Below the pieces are notes generated by a model. The model made no database searches. It was not told where the DNA came from and saw nothing but the letters and a program-made list of their open reading frames with translations. This document shows positions 42,677-53,924 of a DNA stretch of 64,000 bases, piece after piece. The stretch covers positions 7,975,699 through 8,039,698 of the forward strand of contig OZ022597.1 of assembly GCA_963669155.1 (NCBI GenBank), given 5' to 3'. The DNA comes from Arbacia lixula (lineage: Eukaryota > Echinodermata > Echinoidea > Arbacioida > Arbaciidae). Each line of letters begins with the position of its first letter. Position 1 is the stretch's first letter. A program made the translations under genes and the position numbers.

Positions 42677-45600
42677 CACTGCACATTCAATTTTGCCTGT
42701 CTATAAAGACCACCTGTCTATAAATACCCCTGTCTGTAAAGACCACTCTCTTTAAAGACCACTAAACTTCAATCCCTTTAAAGCATTTTCATGTACAATG
42801 TACATGCATTTTCACCTATCTATAAAAAAAGACCCATCTATAAAGGTCACTTTTTCTTTTTCCCTTTACATGGTCTTTATAGACAGGTGTGTCTGGATTT
42901 ACAATATCATTCCTTGCAAATTGAAAAGAATCACAATCCATTGAAAGTACATGAGCACAGATGTTAACAACATCATTCAAAGTTTGACAACACATACAAA
43001 ACATGTACAATATCATATGCGGCATGAGTTGTTGCATACAGTATATATAATAGTACCAGGTTTGCATCTTTTTTTTCTGCTGTTCAACAAAAATAGCAGT
43101 ACATGTACATGAGACAGGGCTTGACACATTCTTTTTTGACTCTTTCAATATCAATTATGCAATTTGGCACAAATAATACACGCAAATCCCATAGAACAAC
43201 AGTTTTCTTCTGACAAACGAGTTTAAGTACGCAGTATTGTCGTGTAGGGGGAGGGGGGCTCCATTTAAGCATTTTGATAAAGGCAAATTAAATTTGGTAG
43301 CCCGGAGAGGTGACTTGAAAATCACAGGCTCCATAACTTGTATACATGACCGCCGTAGTAATTGATAAATGATCTAATTGAAGACAAATCACTTCCATGT
43401 ATTGAAATATACAATGTAACATGTATAATATATATCTTACTGTGAACATATAGTAATAATTGATGATTAATGTATGTATCTCGCTTCCAGACTTCTTATA
43501 AAAATAAAATCTTTCAAAATTCTTTGTCTGTTTTTTTTATTTGTTTTTCAAACTCCTGTTGCCATTTTCGTCCAACTTCATCTGACTTTCCGATTTGGTC
43601 AAATTTTGATCAAATTTGTTGAAATGCAGCAGTTCTAATTCTCTACAAATATATTTTCAGCATAGTTACAAAAGATAATTAACCTTCCCCACAGGCATAA
43701 GATACCGCGGAAGAACTGCATAGATCCAGCATTTAAAAATATGTTTGCATAATTCTTCATCGTCAATAATAGTTTCTCCATGTAAATACTTGATTGCAAC
43801 ATCACACAGATGGGTACAAAGACAAAATAATTATTGGCTAAGGCTGCACTTTTTAACATCATACATACACAGAAAAGACACTTCCAATTTTTGAACAAAT
43901 TAACAATATAATCAAAAAGTATGGATGAGGTTATGTTCTAAACTTTTTCAAAACAAAATGGCCTGCTCCGACCTAGCTCCTCTGAAAATGGCATAGGTAT
44001 TGCACAAGTGTTCTGAGAGTTTTGAGACTTTTGAGTTGGATCTTCATGTACATACTGCGACAAATATAATTTGTTTTTATTACCAGTACTCCATACCCGG
44101 CTAACTCTTTGTGTGCTACATGTGCATGTTTTTTCACAAGTAATACATACAACTCCCATAAAGCGCCAATTTATCTGGAACTCAAAGAATTAATACCCTT
44201 GGGGGGGGGGGGGGGATGAAAATGCATTTGTGAAGGCTTCTTTCCAAACCTAGGCCCTGTTTCACTAAGCTGTGTGTAAGTCACATGACTTAGTGCAACG
44301 CTTTGATACCGATATTCATTTCATTTCACACATGGCTCTGAAAGTTTCACATCACAAATGCTGAATCAGAGTGATGCAGGCTCATCAATACTGGTAGAAA
44401 ATAAATTGTGCATGGATGACTATTTCACAACTAATTGCAATAACTACAATGTACTGTGCAGGGTGGAACCTCATCTAGTCTTCTATTTCAGTGAAGTGTC
44501 ATGTCAGGCTGTTGGCATCTATAAATTTGACCCCACTGGCTCCCAAACACACCAGCTACATCATGAATGTCACAAAAAAGCTTACCCAGTTCCTAGCCAA
44601 GACCAGCTTGGCATTGGAAACTGCAGTATAAGATCATCGTTTGGGTTTTCAAATATGTGAGATAACGCAATAGCCCAAGGAAACAATCATTCCTTCACAA
44701 ACAAGCTAATGATTGTACCAAAGTTTATACAGAAGTTGACGACATACACTGAAAACCAAACAGCGATATGATTCCGATTTCGAACAAATGAAAGAATGAA
44801 GATATTAAGGAAGATGAAGAAATAGAGAAAATATCTAAAGACTAGAAAAGAAGGAGCAGCAGGAGAAAACGAAAAGATAAGGTTGAAGATAATGATTATG
44901 AAGATGAGCAAGAAGCAGACTTGGTTCAGGAGAGGAAGAAGAAGAAGAAGAAAATCCATGGAGAAGCCAAGCTTCAAGTGGTAGGCTGCTAAAAACATTT
45001 CAAAAACAGCTGCATGGTAAAAGCCAATGGATAGACATGCCTAGATCATGATGAGCATTCCATGCCAAACAGATCAAACAAGCCAGATCAGGCTATAACA
45101 AAGAGCCTATAAGTATGGAATAAACTACTGAATGATTGTCAAAAGTGCTTATATCATCTTATAAACTTTTCAAATGAAAAACAGCCCTAAGTAATTCTTA
45201 ATTGCCTGTGTGTTAATATTTGTTTACCAAATTTGTTTGCCTATAACTTGTTCTTGAATGTTTATTCAACTCCACACAATTTTTGTTTTTAAAAATATGT
45301 AATGAAGAAGGTAATCTGACATGTTGACAGTGCATTTTATTTATTTTTTTGCCTATAGACTAATACAGGAAGTCAAATATTTAGTTGTATTTCATAATAC
45401 TTGTTATGTAGTGTGTTCAATATCATGTTACATGTTGTTTCAAAAAAGTGTATTGTCCTGTCTTTATGCATGTATATCTCATGTTTTTAATGGATGTGAA
45501 TGAATGAGAATGAAATTCAAGTCAGAACACACTCTTAGATGCTCTAGCATGCGTTTACGCTTGTTTCTCTGCCCAGTAGATTAATAAGCGCTCACCTGAC

Positions 45601-47146
45601 TTCGGCATCATAAAGGGTACCCCGCGCCTGCCAAGTCACTTGCAAAGGGGCGTTTGACATTTGCTGAAATGATGATGGCGACCTGATTGGCTTTCCATAC
45701 TTCACACATGCTAGTCTACATATACAGACCAGTTCAGGCAGCATTCTACCAAACCACACACCATTAGTTTGTGTGACATAAAGGTAATTTGCAAATCAGA
45801 CATCACAGCTGGGTTTATTTGCATAACTGTGGATATTTACCATTGCATGTAAATCTAAAATAATTAACGCAAATTATCAATGGTCTACCATGTCCATACA
45901 TGTATTTGGGGGAATTTTAGCTACATAATCATCCAAGATTGGTGTCTTCTTAACCATCCATATGTATTAACAAGGATATTCTATCATTTCAAAATCATAA
46001 CATTAACAAAATGAAAATTCTTAAAAAAAAAATTAAAGCTTTCTTATTGCACAAAATTCTTTCCATTTTCGCAGAACACCAATTTGGTGGCATGCCTGTT
46101 CCGCTCAAAGAAAAACAATTGTTTTGTTAACGGTCTGAAACTTAGCGATTATTTTGTTGATTTCCTTTATTTCTCATTTTCTCTTTATACATCAAATGTC
46201 CATCCAACTGTGCCAAGTTTAAACTTTGTCAAAAAAAAATGCAACCAGATGAAGAATAATTGCAAAATCTTTTAAATTACAAGACTAAAAAAAATATGGG
46301 CTAACGCGACCAAAATATCTATCCTTCGGATTTGATAAATAATCTTATTCCGTAAAGTTGAACATCATGTTGTTTACAGGGCCATCCTTGGAAGTACATT
46401 GTGAACTTTTTGTAAATCAGCTAGTCATAACTTTAGATGGATCAGCCATACAGTGTCCATATACAACCACATACAACCATTATACAACCACTCTACAAGA
46501 ATTAGGCAATATAAACCACACTACAATCAGATGTGACAAAGAGAATGAAGGGAAGGAGAAAGGTAACGAAAGCCGCTCCAGTGAGATGCTGATTGGTGAT
46601 TGGTCGATTTGGAGACCAAACAAGAGTCCAAATTTGTCTGCTGCCCTCACAGGATCAAGCACAGATTCCGTCCTGACCTGCCTCCTTTTAAGCGCTTCTC
46701 AACTATTGGTGGGTTCTCCTCAGCTTTGAATTTCCTATTCATTAAAGGCAATATGGAAATAAAGAAGGATAAAAATTTAATTATGATAACAAATAAGAAA
46801 CGCTAACAAAATGAGAGCAATAAATACAAGTTAGATAAATCTTGTCTTTTGTACACTTTCCCTACCCTCTTTACCTCCATAATCGGATCAAATATCCCGA
46901 AAGAATACAACCAACATTTTGAATATTTTCTGAGTAGTATTTATTAGTAGACTCTCACAATGGGAACATACAAAGAACATTGAATAAGATAGTGGTGACG
47001 CTCTAAATATACCTCTCACTGTCCGTATCACTGTCTTTGTTGCTGTGAAAAGCTTTAGAAATCACTGTGATATCACTACCACTACCAGTCACCAATGACA
47101 TTGTCATCCTAATGACTATCCTCTCCAACATCATTCTCATTATGTC
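42677..47146. other. Intergenic or 3'UTR zone, no supported gene
   Basis: The terminal exon and 3'UTR of the RRAS2-like gene on the minus strand should lie below 48044. I searched by eye for its CAAX-box ending and did not find a convincing exon. A poly-G run is at 44202-44214. Confidence 0.45.
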
Positions 47147-47606
47147 TATATACAGTGTGTCCCAGAAAAAAGGAAACCGAGATTCTGTGTTATTTCTCTA
47201 GTTGACTGAAAAAAAGCATGGAATATTATACACATCATTAGAAAGCATGGTGTTTCTGCTTTCATTTGACACCTCACATGATAGATAAGAGTCATGCGTT
47301 GAGGAGCAACAGGTGTTTAAAAAATAATTGTCAAAATCAAGTTACTCAGGACAAATGGTCAAGATTTGTAAGGAAGCATCGACGTAGTGCAAACAACATT
47401 CATTATTCTGCGCAAAACGTTTCTGACATCAAGCACTTGTAATTGCTTGAAATCAGTCATGCGTGAACAATTCATCGTGAATTAGGCACAAAACAAAAGA
47501 AGATACTTTACTCTCAATATTGCTGTTATTTTTATAATATGATATTTTATGATTACGTTATCGACCTCGAAAAACGGGTTTCCTTTTTTCTGGGACACAC
47601 TGTATA
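47147..47606. mobile_element. Mariner-like MITE
   Basis: About 460 bp with near-perfect inverted termini: TATACAGTGTGTCCCAGAAA at the left and TTTCTGGGACACACTGTATA at the right. A flanking TA dinucleotide at each side and the CAGTGTGTCCCA-type terminus suggest Tc1/mariner ancestry. No transposase frame. Confidence 0.82.
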
Positions 47607-47739
47607 ATCCTTGTCCCTATCCTATTAGGTGTTCGCGTTGCTGTTCTTCTAACTGCCATTGTCAATGTTTGTGTCATTCTACTCTGTACTGTATAATTCC
47701 CTAAATTACCTTTTGTCTCATCTTTGATGAATTAATATT

Positions 47740-47996
47740 TTATGTGTCTAATGATACATCAAATGCATTGGCTAAAATGGTTTATATCTTTTTTGAGAAA
47801 ATGGAAATTAAATACAAAATAGAACAAAATATATAGCAAAGAAGGTTACAAGTGACGTCACAAAATTAAACATTTGAAAATGTATTGCCTCATTATCCTT
47901 TGACAGATTTTTGTCAAACAGTCACGAATTTGCTTCTTTCATTTTTCTGCATTTATCAAAACCAACTTAACTTCAGGGTGGACTATCCCTTTAGCC
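47740..47996 (-). mobile_element. Dispersed repeat, GGATAGTCCA family, reverse orientation
   Basis: Read on the minus strand it starts AAAGGGATAGTCCACCCTGA and contains TTTGACAAAAATCTGTCAAA and GTGACGTCACTTG. It lies just downstream (minus strand) of the RRAS2-like exon. Confidence 0.62.
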
Positions 47997-48043
47997 TCAG
48001 AGTGGACTTTCCCTTTAACAGAACGAGGTGTTCGGTCCCTCAC

Positions 48044-48162
48044 CTTATTCTCCTGACCAGCTCATGGAAGGAGTTGTCTACGTTCATCCTGGTCTTGGCA
48101 CTGGCCTCTAGGTACTGCACTTTCAGATCATGCCCAAGCTGCTGAGCCTCTTGCAGCGATAT
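48044..48162 (-). CDS. RRAS2: Ras-related GTPase exon, RRAS2/R-Ras-like (partial gene)
   Basis: R-Ras subfamily proteins are membrane-anchored small GTPases acting in integrin, growth and PI3K signalling. This 119-nt exon begins in phase 0 after the acceptor CCCCTCAG and ends AATAAG before GTGAGG. It encodes the C-terminal part of the G domain: the G5 box as EASAK, then [16 protein letters not shown]. By eye about 26 of 40 residues match human RRAS2, with EASAK, RMNVD and FHELVR favouring RRAS2 over H/K/N-Ras. The preceding exon (with the NKAD box) and the final CAAX exon were not found, so only one exon is supported. The neighbouring COPB1 supports the identity, since RRAS2 and COPB1 are neighbours in vertebrates. 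Confidence 0.85.
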
Positions 48163-48169
48163 CTGAGGG

Positions 48170-51100
48170 GAGGGGCACACGGATGTAGGGGCAGGGGTGT
48201 AGGGGCAGGTGGTGTAGGCCAGTGGGGGGGGGGGGGGGGAAGGGGTGTAGGGGCAGGAGGTGTAGGGGCAGGAGGTGTAAGGGCAGGGGGCGTAGGGGCA
48301 GGGGGTGTAGGGGAAAGGGTGTAGGGGTAGAGGGTGTAGGGGCAGGGCGTGTAGGGGCAGGGGTGTAGGGGCAGGGGTGTAGGGGCAGGGGGTGTAGGGG
48401 CAGGGGTGTAGGGGCAGGGGGTGTAGGGGCAGGGGTGTAGGGATAGGGGGTGTAGGGGCAGGGGGTGTAGGGGCAGGGGTGTAGGGGAACACGGATGTAG
48501 GGGCAGGGGTGTAGGGGCAGGGGGTGTAGGGGCAAACGGATGTAGGGGCAGGGGTGTAGGGGCAGGGGGTGTAGGGGCAGGGGGTGTAGGGGCAGGGGTG
48601 TAGGGGAAGAGGGTGTAGGGACAGAGAACATAGGGGAAGGGGGTGTAGGGGCAGAGGGTGTAGGGGCAGAGGGTGTAGGGACAGAGGGTGTAGGGGAAGG
48701 GGGTGTAGGGGAAGAGGGTCTTGGGGCAGGGGTGTAGGGGCAGGGGTGTAGGGGCAGGGGTGTAGGGGCAGAGGGTGTAGGGGCAGGGGGTGTAGGGGCA
48801 GGGGGTGTAGGGGAAGGGGTGTAGGGGCAGGGGGTGTAGGGGCAGGGGGTGTAGGGGCAGGGGATGTAGGGGCAGGGGGTGTAGGGGCAGGGGTGTAGGG
48901 GCAGGGGTGTAGGGGCAGGGGGTGTAGGGAAGGGGGTGTAGGGGCAGGGGGTGTAGGGGCAGGGGGTGTAGGGGCAGGGGTGTAGGGGAAGGGGGTGTAG
49001 GGGCAGGGGGTGTAGGGGCAGGGGGTGTAGGGGCAGGGGTGTAGGGGCAGGGGTGTAGGGGCAGGGGATGTAGGGGCAGGGGGTGTGGGGGCAGGGGGTG
49101 TAAAGGCAGAGGGTGCAGGGGCAGGGGGTGTAGGGGCAGGGGGTGTAGGGGAAGGGTGTAGGGGCAGGGGGGGGGGTAGGGGCAGGGGTGTAGGGGCAGG
49201 GGTGTAGGGGCAGGGGGTGTAGGGGCAGGGGGTGTAGGGGCAGGGGTGTAGGGGCAGGGGGGGGGGTAGGGGCAGGGGTGTAGGGGCAGGGGTGTAGGGG
49301 CAGGGGTGTAGGGGCACGGGGTGTAGGGGCAGGGGTGTAGGGACAGGGGGGGTAGGGGCAGGGGTGTAGGGGCAGGGGGTGTAGGGGAAGGGGTGTAGGG
49401 GCAGGGGTGTAGGGACAGGGGGTGTAGGGGCAGGGGTGTAGGGGCAGGGGGGGTAGGGGCAGGGGTGTAGGGGCAGGGGGTGTAGGGGCAGGGGTGTAGG
49501 GGCACGGGTAGGGGAAGGGGTGTAGGGGCAGGGGTGTAGGGACAGGGGGTGTAGGGGCAGGGGTGTAGGGGCAGGGGGGGTAGGGGCAGGGGTGTAGGGG
49601 CAGGGGGTGTAGGGGCAGGGGTGTAGGGGCACGGGGTGTAGGGTCAGGGGTGTAGGGACAGGGGGTGTAGGGGCAGGGGTGTAGGGGCAGGGGGTGTAGG
49701 GGCAGGGGTGTAGGGGCAGGGGGTGTAGGGACAGGGGGTGTAGGGGCAGGGGGTGTAGGGGCAGGGGGGGGTAGGGGCAGGGGTGTAGGGGCAGGGGGTG
49801 TAGGGGCAGGGGTGTAGGGGCACGGGGAGTAGGGGCAGGGGTGTAGGGACAGGGGGTGTAGGGGCAGGGGTGTAGGGGCAGGGGGTGTAGGGGCAGGGGT
49901 GTAGGGGCAGGGGGTGTAGGGACAGGGGGTGTAGGGGCAGGGGTGTAGGGGCAGGGGGGGTAGGGGCAGGGGGTGTAGGGGCAGGGGGTGTAGGGGCAGG
50001 GGGTGTAGGGGCAGGGGTGTAGGGGCAGGGGGGGTAGGGGCAGGGGTGTAGGGGCAGGGGGTGTAGGGGCAGGGGGTGTAGGGGAAGGGGTGTAGGGGCA
50101 GGGGTGTAGTGGGGCAGGGGGTGTAGGGGCAGGGGTGTAGGGGCAGGGGTGTAGGGGGAAGGGTGTAGGGGCAGGGGGTGTAGGGGCAGGGGTGTAGGGG
50201 CAGGGGGTGTAGGGGCAGGGGTGTAGGGGCACAGGGGTGTAGGGGGAAGGGTGTAGGGGCAGGGGTGTAGGGGCAGGGGGAGTAGGGGCAGGGGGTGTAG
50301 GGGCAGGGGTGTAGGGGGAAGGGTGTAGGGGCATTAATGTGGGGGCAGGGGGTGTAGGGGCAGGTGTGTAGGGGCAGGGGGTGTAGGGGCAGGGGGTGTA
50401 GGGGAAGGGGGTATAGGGGCAGAGGGTGTAGGGGCAGGGGGTGTAGGGGCAGGGGGTGTATGGGCAGGGGGTGTAGGGACAGGGGGTGTAGGGGCAGGGG
50501 TTTCGGGGTAGGGGGTGTAGGGGCAGGGGGTGTAGGGACAGGGGGTGTAGGGGAAGAGGGTGTAGGGGCAGGGTGTGTGTGGCAGGGGGTGTAGGGACAG
50601 GGGGTGTAGGGGCAGGGGGTGTAGTGGCAGGGGTGTAGGGGTAGGGGGTGTAGGGGCAGGGGGTGTAGGGGCAGGGGGTGTAGGGGCAGGGGGTGTAGGG
50701 ACAGGGGGTGTAGGGGCAGGGGGTGTAGTGGCAGGGGTGTAGGGGTAGGGGGTGTAGGGGCAGGGGGTGTAGGGGCAGGGGGTGTAGGGGCAGGGGGTGT
50801 AGGGGCAGGGGGTGGAGGGGCACACGGATGTAGGGGCAGGGGTGTAGGGGCAGGGGGTGTAGGGGCAGGGGTGTAGGGACAGGGGGTGTAGGGGCAGGGG
50901 TGTAGGGGCAGGGGGTGTAGGGGCAGGGGTGTAGGGACAGGGGGTGTAGGGGAAGAGGGTGTAGGGGCAGGGTGTGTGTGGCAGGGGGTGTAGGGACAGG
51001 GGGTGTAGGGGCAGGGGGTGTAGTGGCAGGGGTGTAGGGGTAGGGGGTGTAGGGGCAGGGGGTGTAGGGGCAGGGGGTGTAGGGGCAGGGGGTGTAGGGG

Positions 51101-51590
51101 CAGGGGGTGGAGGGGCACACGGATGTAGGGGCAGGGGTGTAGGGGCAGGGGGTGTAGGGGCAGGGGTGTAGGGGCAGGGGGTGTAGGGGCAGGGGTGTAG
51201 GGGCAGGGGGTGTAGGGGCAGGGGTGTAGGGGCACGGGGTGTAGGGGCACGGGGTGTAGGGGCAGGGGATGTAGGGGCAGGGGGTGTAGGGGCAGAGGGT
51301 GTAGGGGAAGGGAGTGTAGGGGCAGGGGTGTAGGGGCAGGGGGTGTAGGGGCAGGGGGTGTAGGGGAAGGGAGTGTAGGGGCAGGGGTGTAGGGGCAGGG
51401 GGTGTAGGGGCAGGGGGTGTAGGGGCAGGGGGTGTAGGGGCAGGGGATGTAGGGGCAGGGGGTGTAGGGGCAGGGGGTGTAGGCGCAGGGGGTGTAGGGG
51501 CAGGGGTGTAGGGGCAGGGGGTGTAGGGGCAGGGGGTGTAGGGGCAGGGGGTGTAGGGGCAGGGGGTGTAGGGGTAGAGGGGGAGGCATG
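48170..51590. repeat. 3.4-kb G-rich minisatellite, 15/16-bp unit
   Basis: More than 200 units of GTAGGGGCAGGGGT or GTAGGGGCAGGGGGT on the plus strand, with variants ACAGGGGG, GAAGGGG, GGGGGTAGGGG and an ACACGGATGTAGGGG variant at 48176, 48487, 50820 and 51116. The ACACGGATG variant also forms the natural sequence beside the RRAS2-like acceptor. A higher-order repeat is visible, with GGGTGTGTGTGGCAGGGG at 50571 and 50970 (period 399). Minus-strand frames are open throughout because the unit lacks stops. They read [11 protein letters not shown] or APTPP and are not credible proteins. Confidence 0.97.
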
Positions 51591-51609
51591 GAGAGATGAG
51601 TGACAGTGG

Positions 51610-52065
51610 AAGGGGAAGGGGCAAGGTAAGGCAGTGGAAGGTGGAGGGGCAGTTAAAAGGGAGGGGGGCATAGAAACGCGAAGGGGCAATAGAATGGGGG
51701 AGGGACAGTAGAAAGGGGAGGGGCAGTAGAAATGGGAGGGCAGTAAAAAGGGGAGGGGCAGTAGAAAGGGGAGGGCAGTAAAAAGGGGAGGGGCAGAAGA
51801 AAGGGGAGGGGCAGTAGAAATGGGAGGGCAGTAGGAAGGGGAGGGGCAGTAGGAAGGGGAGGGGCAGTAGGAAGGGGAGGGGCAGTAGAAAGGGGAGGGG
51901 CAGTAGAAAGGGGAGGGGAAAATAAAAGGGGAGGGGCAGTAGAAAGGGGAGGGATAGAAGAAATGGGAGGGGTAGAAAAAAGGGGAGGGGCAGTAGAAAG
52001 GGGGGAGTAGAAATGGGAGGGACAGAAGGGGGAGGGGCAGTAGAAAAGGGGAGGGAAGACGAAGG
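51610..52065. repeat. Purine-rich minisatellite, ~18-bp unit
   Basis: Units AGAAAGGGGAGGGGCAGT with variants (AGGAAG, AAAAAG), about 25 copies. It directly follows the larger minisatellite. Confidence 0.93.
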
Positions 52066-53285
52066 GAGAATGGACGGGCAGGCAATGGAAGGGAGAGCAA
52101 TAGAAGAATGTAAAAATGGTGATTCATATTTGCATTTAATCGACCAGAGTTATGGTTAATGTGTACGGTTATATAAAAGTAAATAGATGTATGGCACAAA
52201 TATGGCATTCCTAATCTATTAAGATTCACTAGCTTCTAGCAATTAATACAATGGCCTGATTTATCATTAAGCATGAGTGGTACTTCCAATAAAGGCACTC
52301 TTCAAATAGCAGATTATTACTCAACCATGCTGACGGTCACCTTCTACATTTTCTAAATGACTTATAGTTTCTATTCCACTCAAATATTTTGCGTACATAA
52401 CATGTAGGAGTAAATGTGATAAATCAGAATGGCTACATATTGTGCATACATGTATGCAGCCCACAATGGTCACTGTGCATAGCTAGTCTAAGGATACAGA
52501 CTCCTTGTTGACACTTCCTCATAGCATGTTTACATGAATGTCTGGAAATCAAGACTACAGCCCAACATGTCAATTGCGTCCATGTGCAAACAAACAGGAG
52601 ATCTAGTCTTGTTGATTGGACGCGAAAGATAGATCGGAAAAGACACAGGGGAAGAAGGAGGTTTACTTCTTCTGACTGATCTGTTAGCAGGGAAAGGGGC
52701 TGTTTACCATGATGGTGAGCTGGTACAAAAGGTGCGTCTTCATTAGCCCGATCAGACGAAATAGCGAGCTATTTTTCTGATCCGGGGAACTAGCCTGAAG
52801 TTGCAATCGCGTCTTCATTTGCTCGAAACTCGGGATACGTAAGCTCGAGGTCGGGTTGCATAAATTATCCTGAGTTTCGCACATACCAGCAGTGTGCGAC
52901 AGGAATAGGCCATGACCGCATGGCTTCAGTTGTGAGCTCGCATTCACGCACGTGTAAAAACCTATCACGTAAACAATGCCTCATGGGCGCTGATGCATGC
53001 CGGGATCGAGAAATTTTCAGGCTAATGAAAACGCTCCGAACTAGCTCGAGCTATTTCGCGAACTAGCTCAAGCTAGCTCCATGTAGCCCAAGATTTCTTG
53101 AGAAATTTTCTCGACCAAAAAGCTCGCTATTTTGCCTGATCTGGCTAATGAAGACGCAAATAGCTAGCTATTTCATGATCTGGCTAGCTAACCCAATCAG
53201 AACAAGCTCGTTATTTTACCCAGCTCGAGCTAATGAAGACGCCCCTAAAGATCTAAAGACAGAGAGTTGTGGCACTCCATGATCT
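52066..53285. other. Probable RRAS2-like intron, nothing coding
   Basis: From about 52730 to 53240 the motif AGCTCGNNATTT and GCTAGCTA recur in both orientations (for example ATTAGCCCGATCAGACGAAA and CTGATCTGGCTAATGAAGAC), suggesting an imperfect foldback element of about 500 bp. Confidence 0.5.
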
Positions 53286-53304
53286 TCTATGTCACTTAGC
53301 AGTG

Positions 53305-53465
53305 TTGTAGTCAAGACCAGACCATCCGAGACCAAGATCAAGACCAAGACCAAACACCCCGAGACCAAGATCAAGAACCAAAAAATTGGTTCAAGATCAA
53401 AAACAGAGGTCCGAGACCAAGAACACCAAATTACGAGATCAAGACCAAGACCAAGACCACTCACC
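53305..53465. repeat. AGACCAAGA-type low-complexity repeat
   Basis: Imperfect tandem units of GAGACCAAGATCAAGACC and AGACCAAGACC. Confidence 0.82.
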
Positions 53466-53924
53466 AGTATTTAAATTTCTACTAGTTTTGAGGAAACACG
53501 CGTTATTTGTGGACTATGGTTATGAGTATAAACTGTCTAATACTTGTACAACTTGCACAACATGAGCAGTCTGTAATATTCTTCTATATGGCTGAATTAA
53601 ATGAAAAAATTGTTTTAAAAAAGTTATACTTTCAATGTGCTTTTTCAATCACTTCACAGGCATGCTCAAAGTTAAATGCACAATACAAGTCAGTAGCTAG
53701 TAGTTTAGCAACAAACTGCACAAAGGATCCAGGATCGTGATAATATGTATGATGGGGAAAAATACTTCTTTATTTCTGCATGAACATATTTGCCTGAGTT
53801 ACTGAAAAACATATCAAATACTGTAATTTTTTTTAATAATGACAAAGGCACAAGGCATACAAAATGAACACAACTTCTTTCAAGAATGATGATTGTTTTC
53901 CGAAATATATTCAAGTCATTCGTT

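Noticed and set aside
42677..48043. Terminal CAAX exon of the RRAS2-like gene
   Set aside because: I looked for a minus-strand ending like CHCVIF with lysine-rich sequence before it and found no convincing match, so none is reported.
48170..51590. Possible CRISPR-like or telomeric array
   Set aside because: There are no unique spacers and the unit is a G-rich minisatellite. It lacks the TTAGGG telomere unit.
48040..51624. A 1,194-codon minus-strand open frame of Pro/Leu/His/Tyr/Thr repeats fused to a Ras-like tail
   Set aside because: The 15/16-bp minisatellite unit has no stop in any minus-strand frame, and the two unit lengths shift the frame constantly. The Ras part has its own acceptor at 48163, so the fusion is an artefact. 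Only the 119-nt exon is kept.
53286..53474. Lys/Arg/Thr-rich open frame of 61 codons
   Set aside because: Explained by the AGACCAAGA low-complexity repeat.
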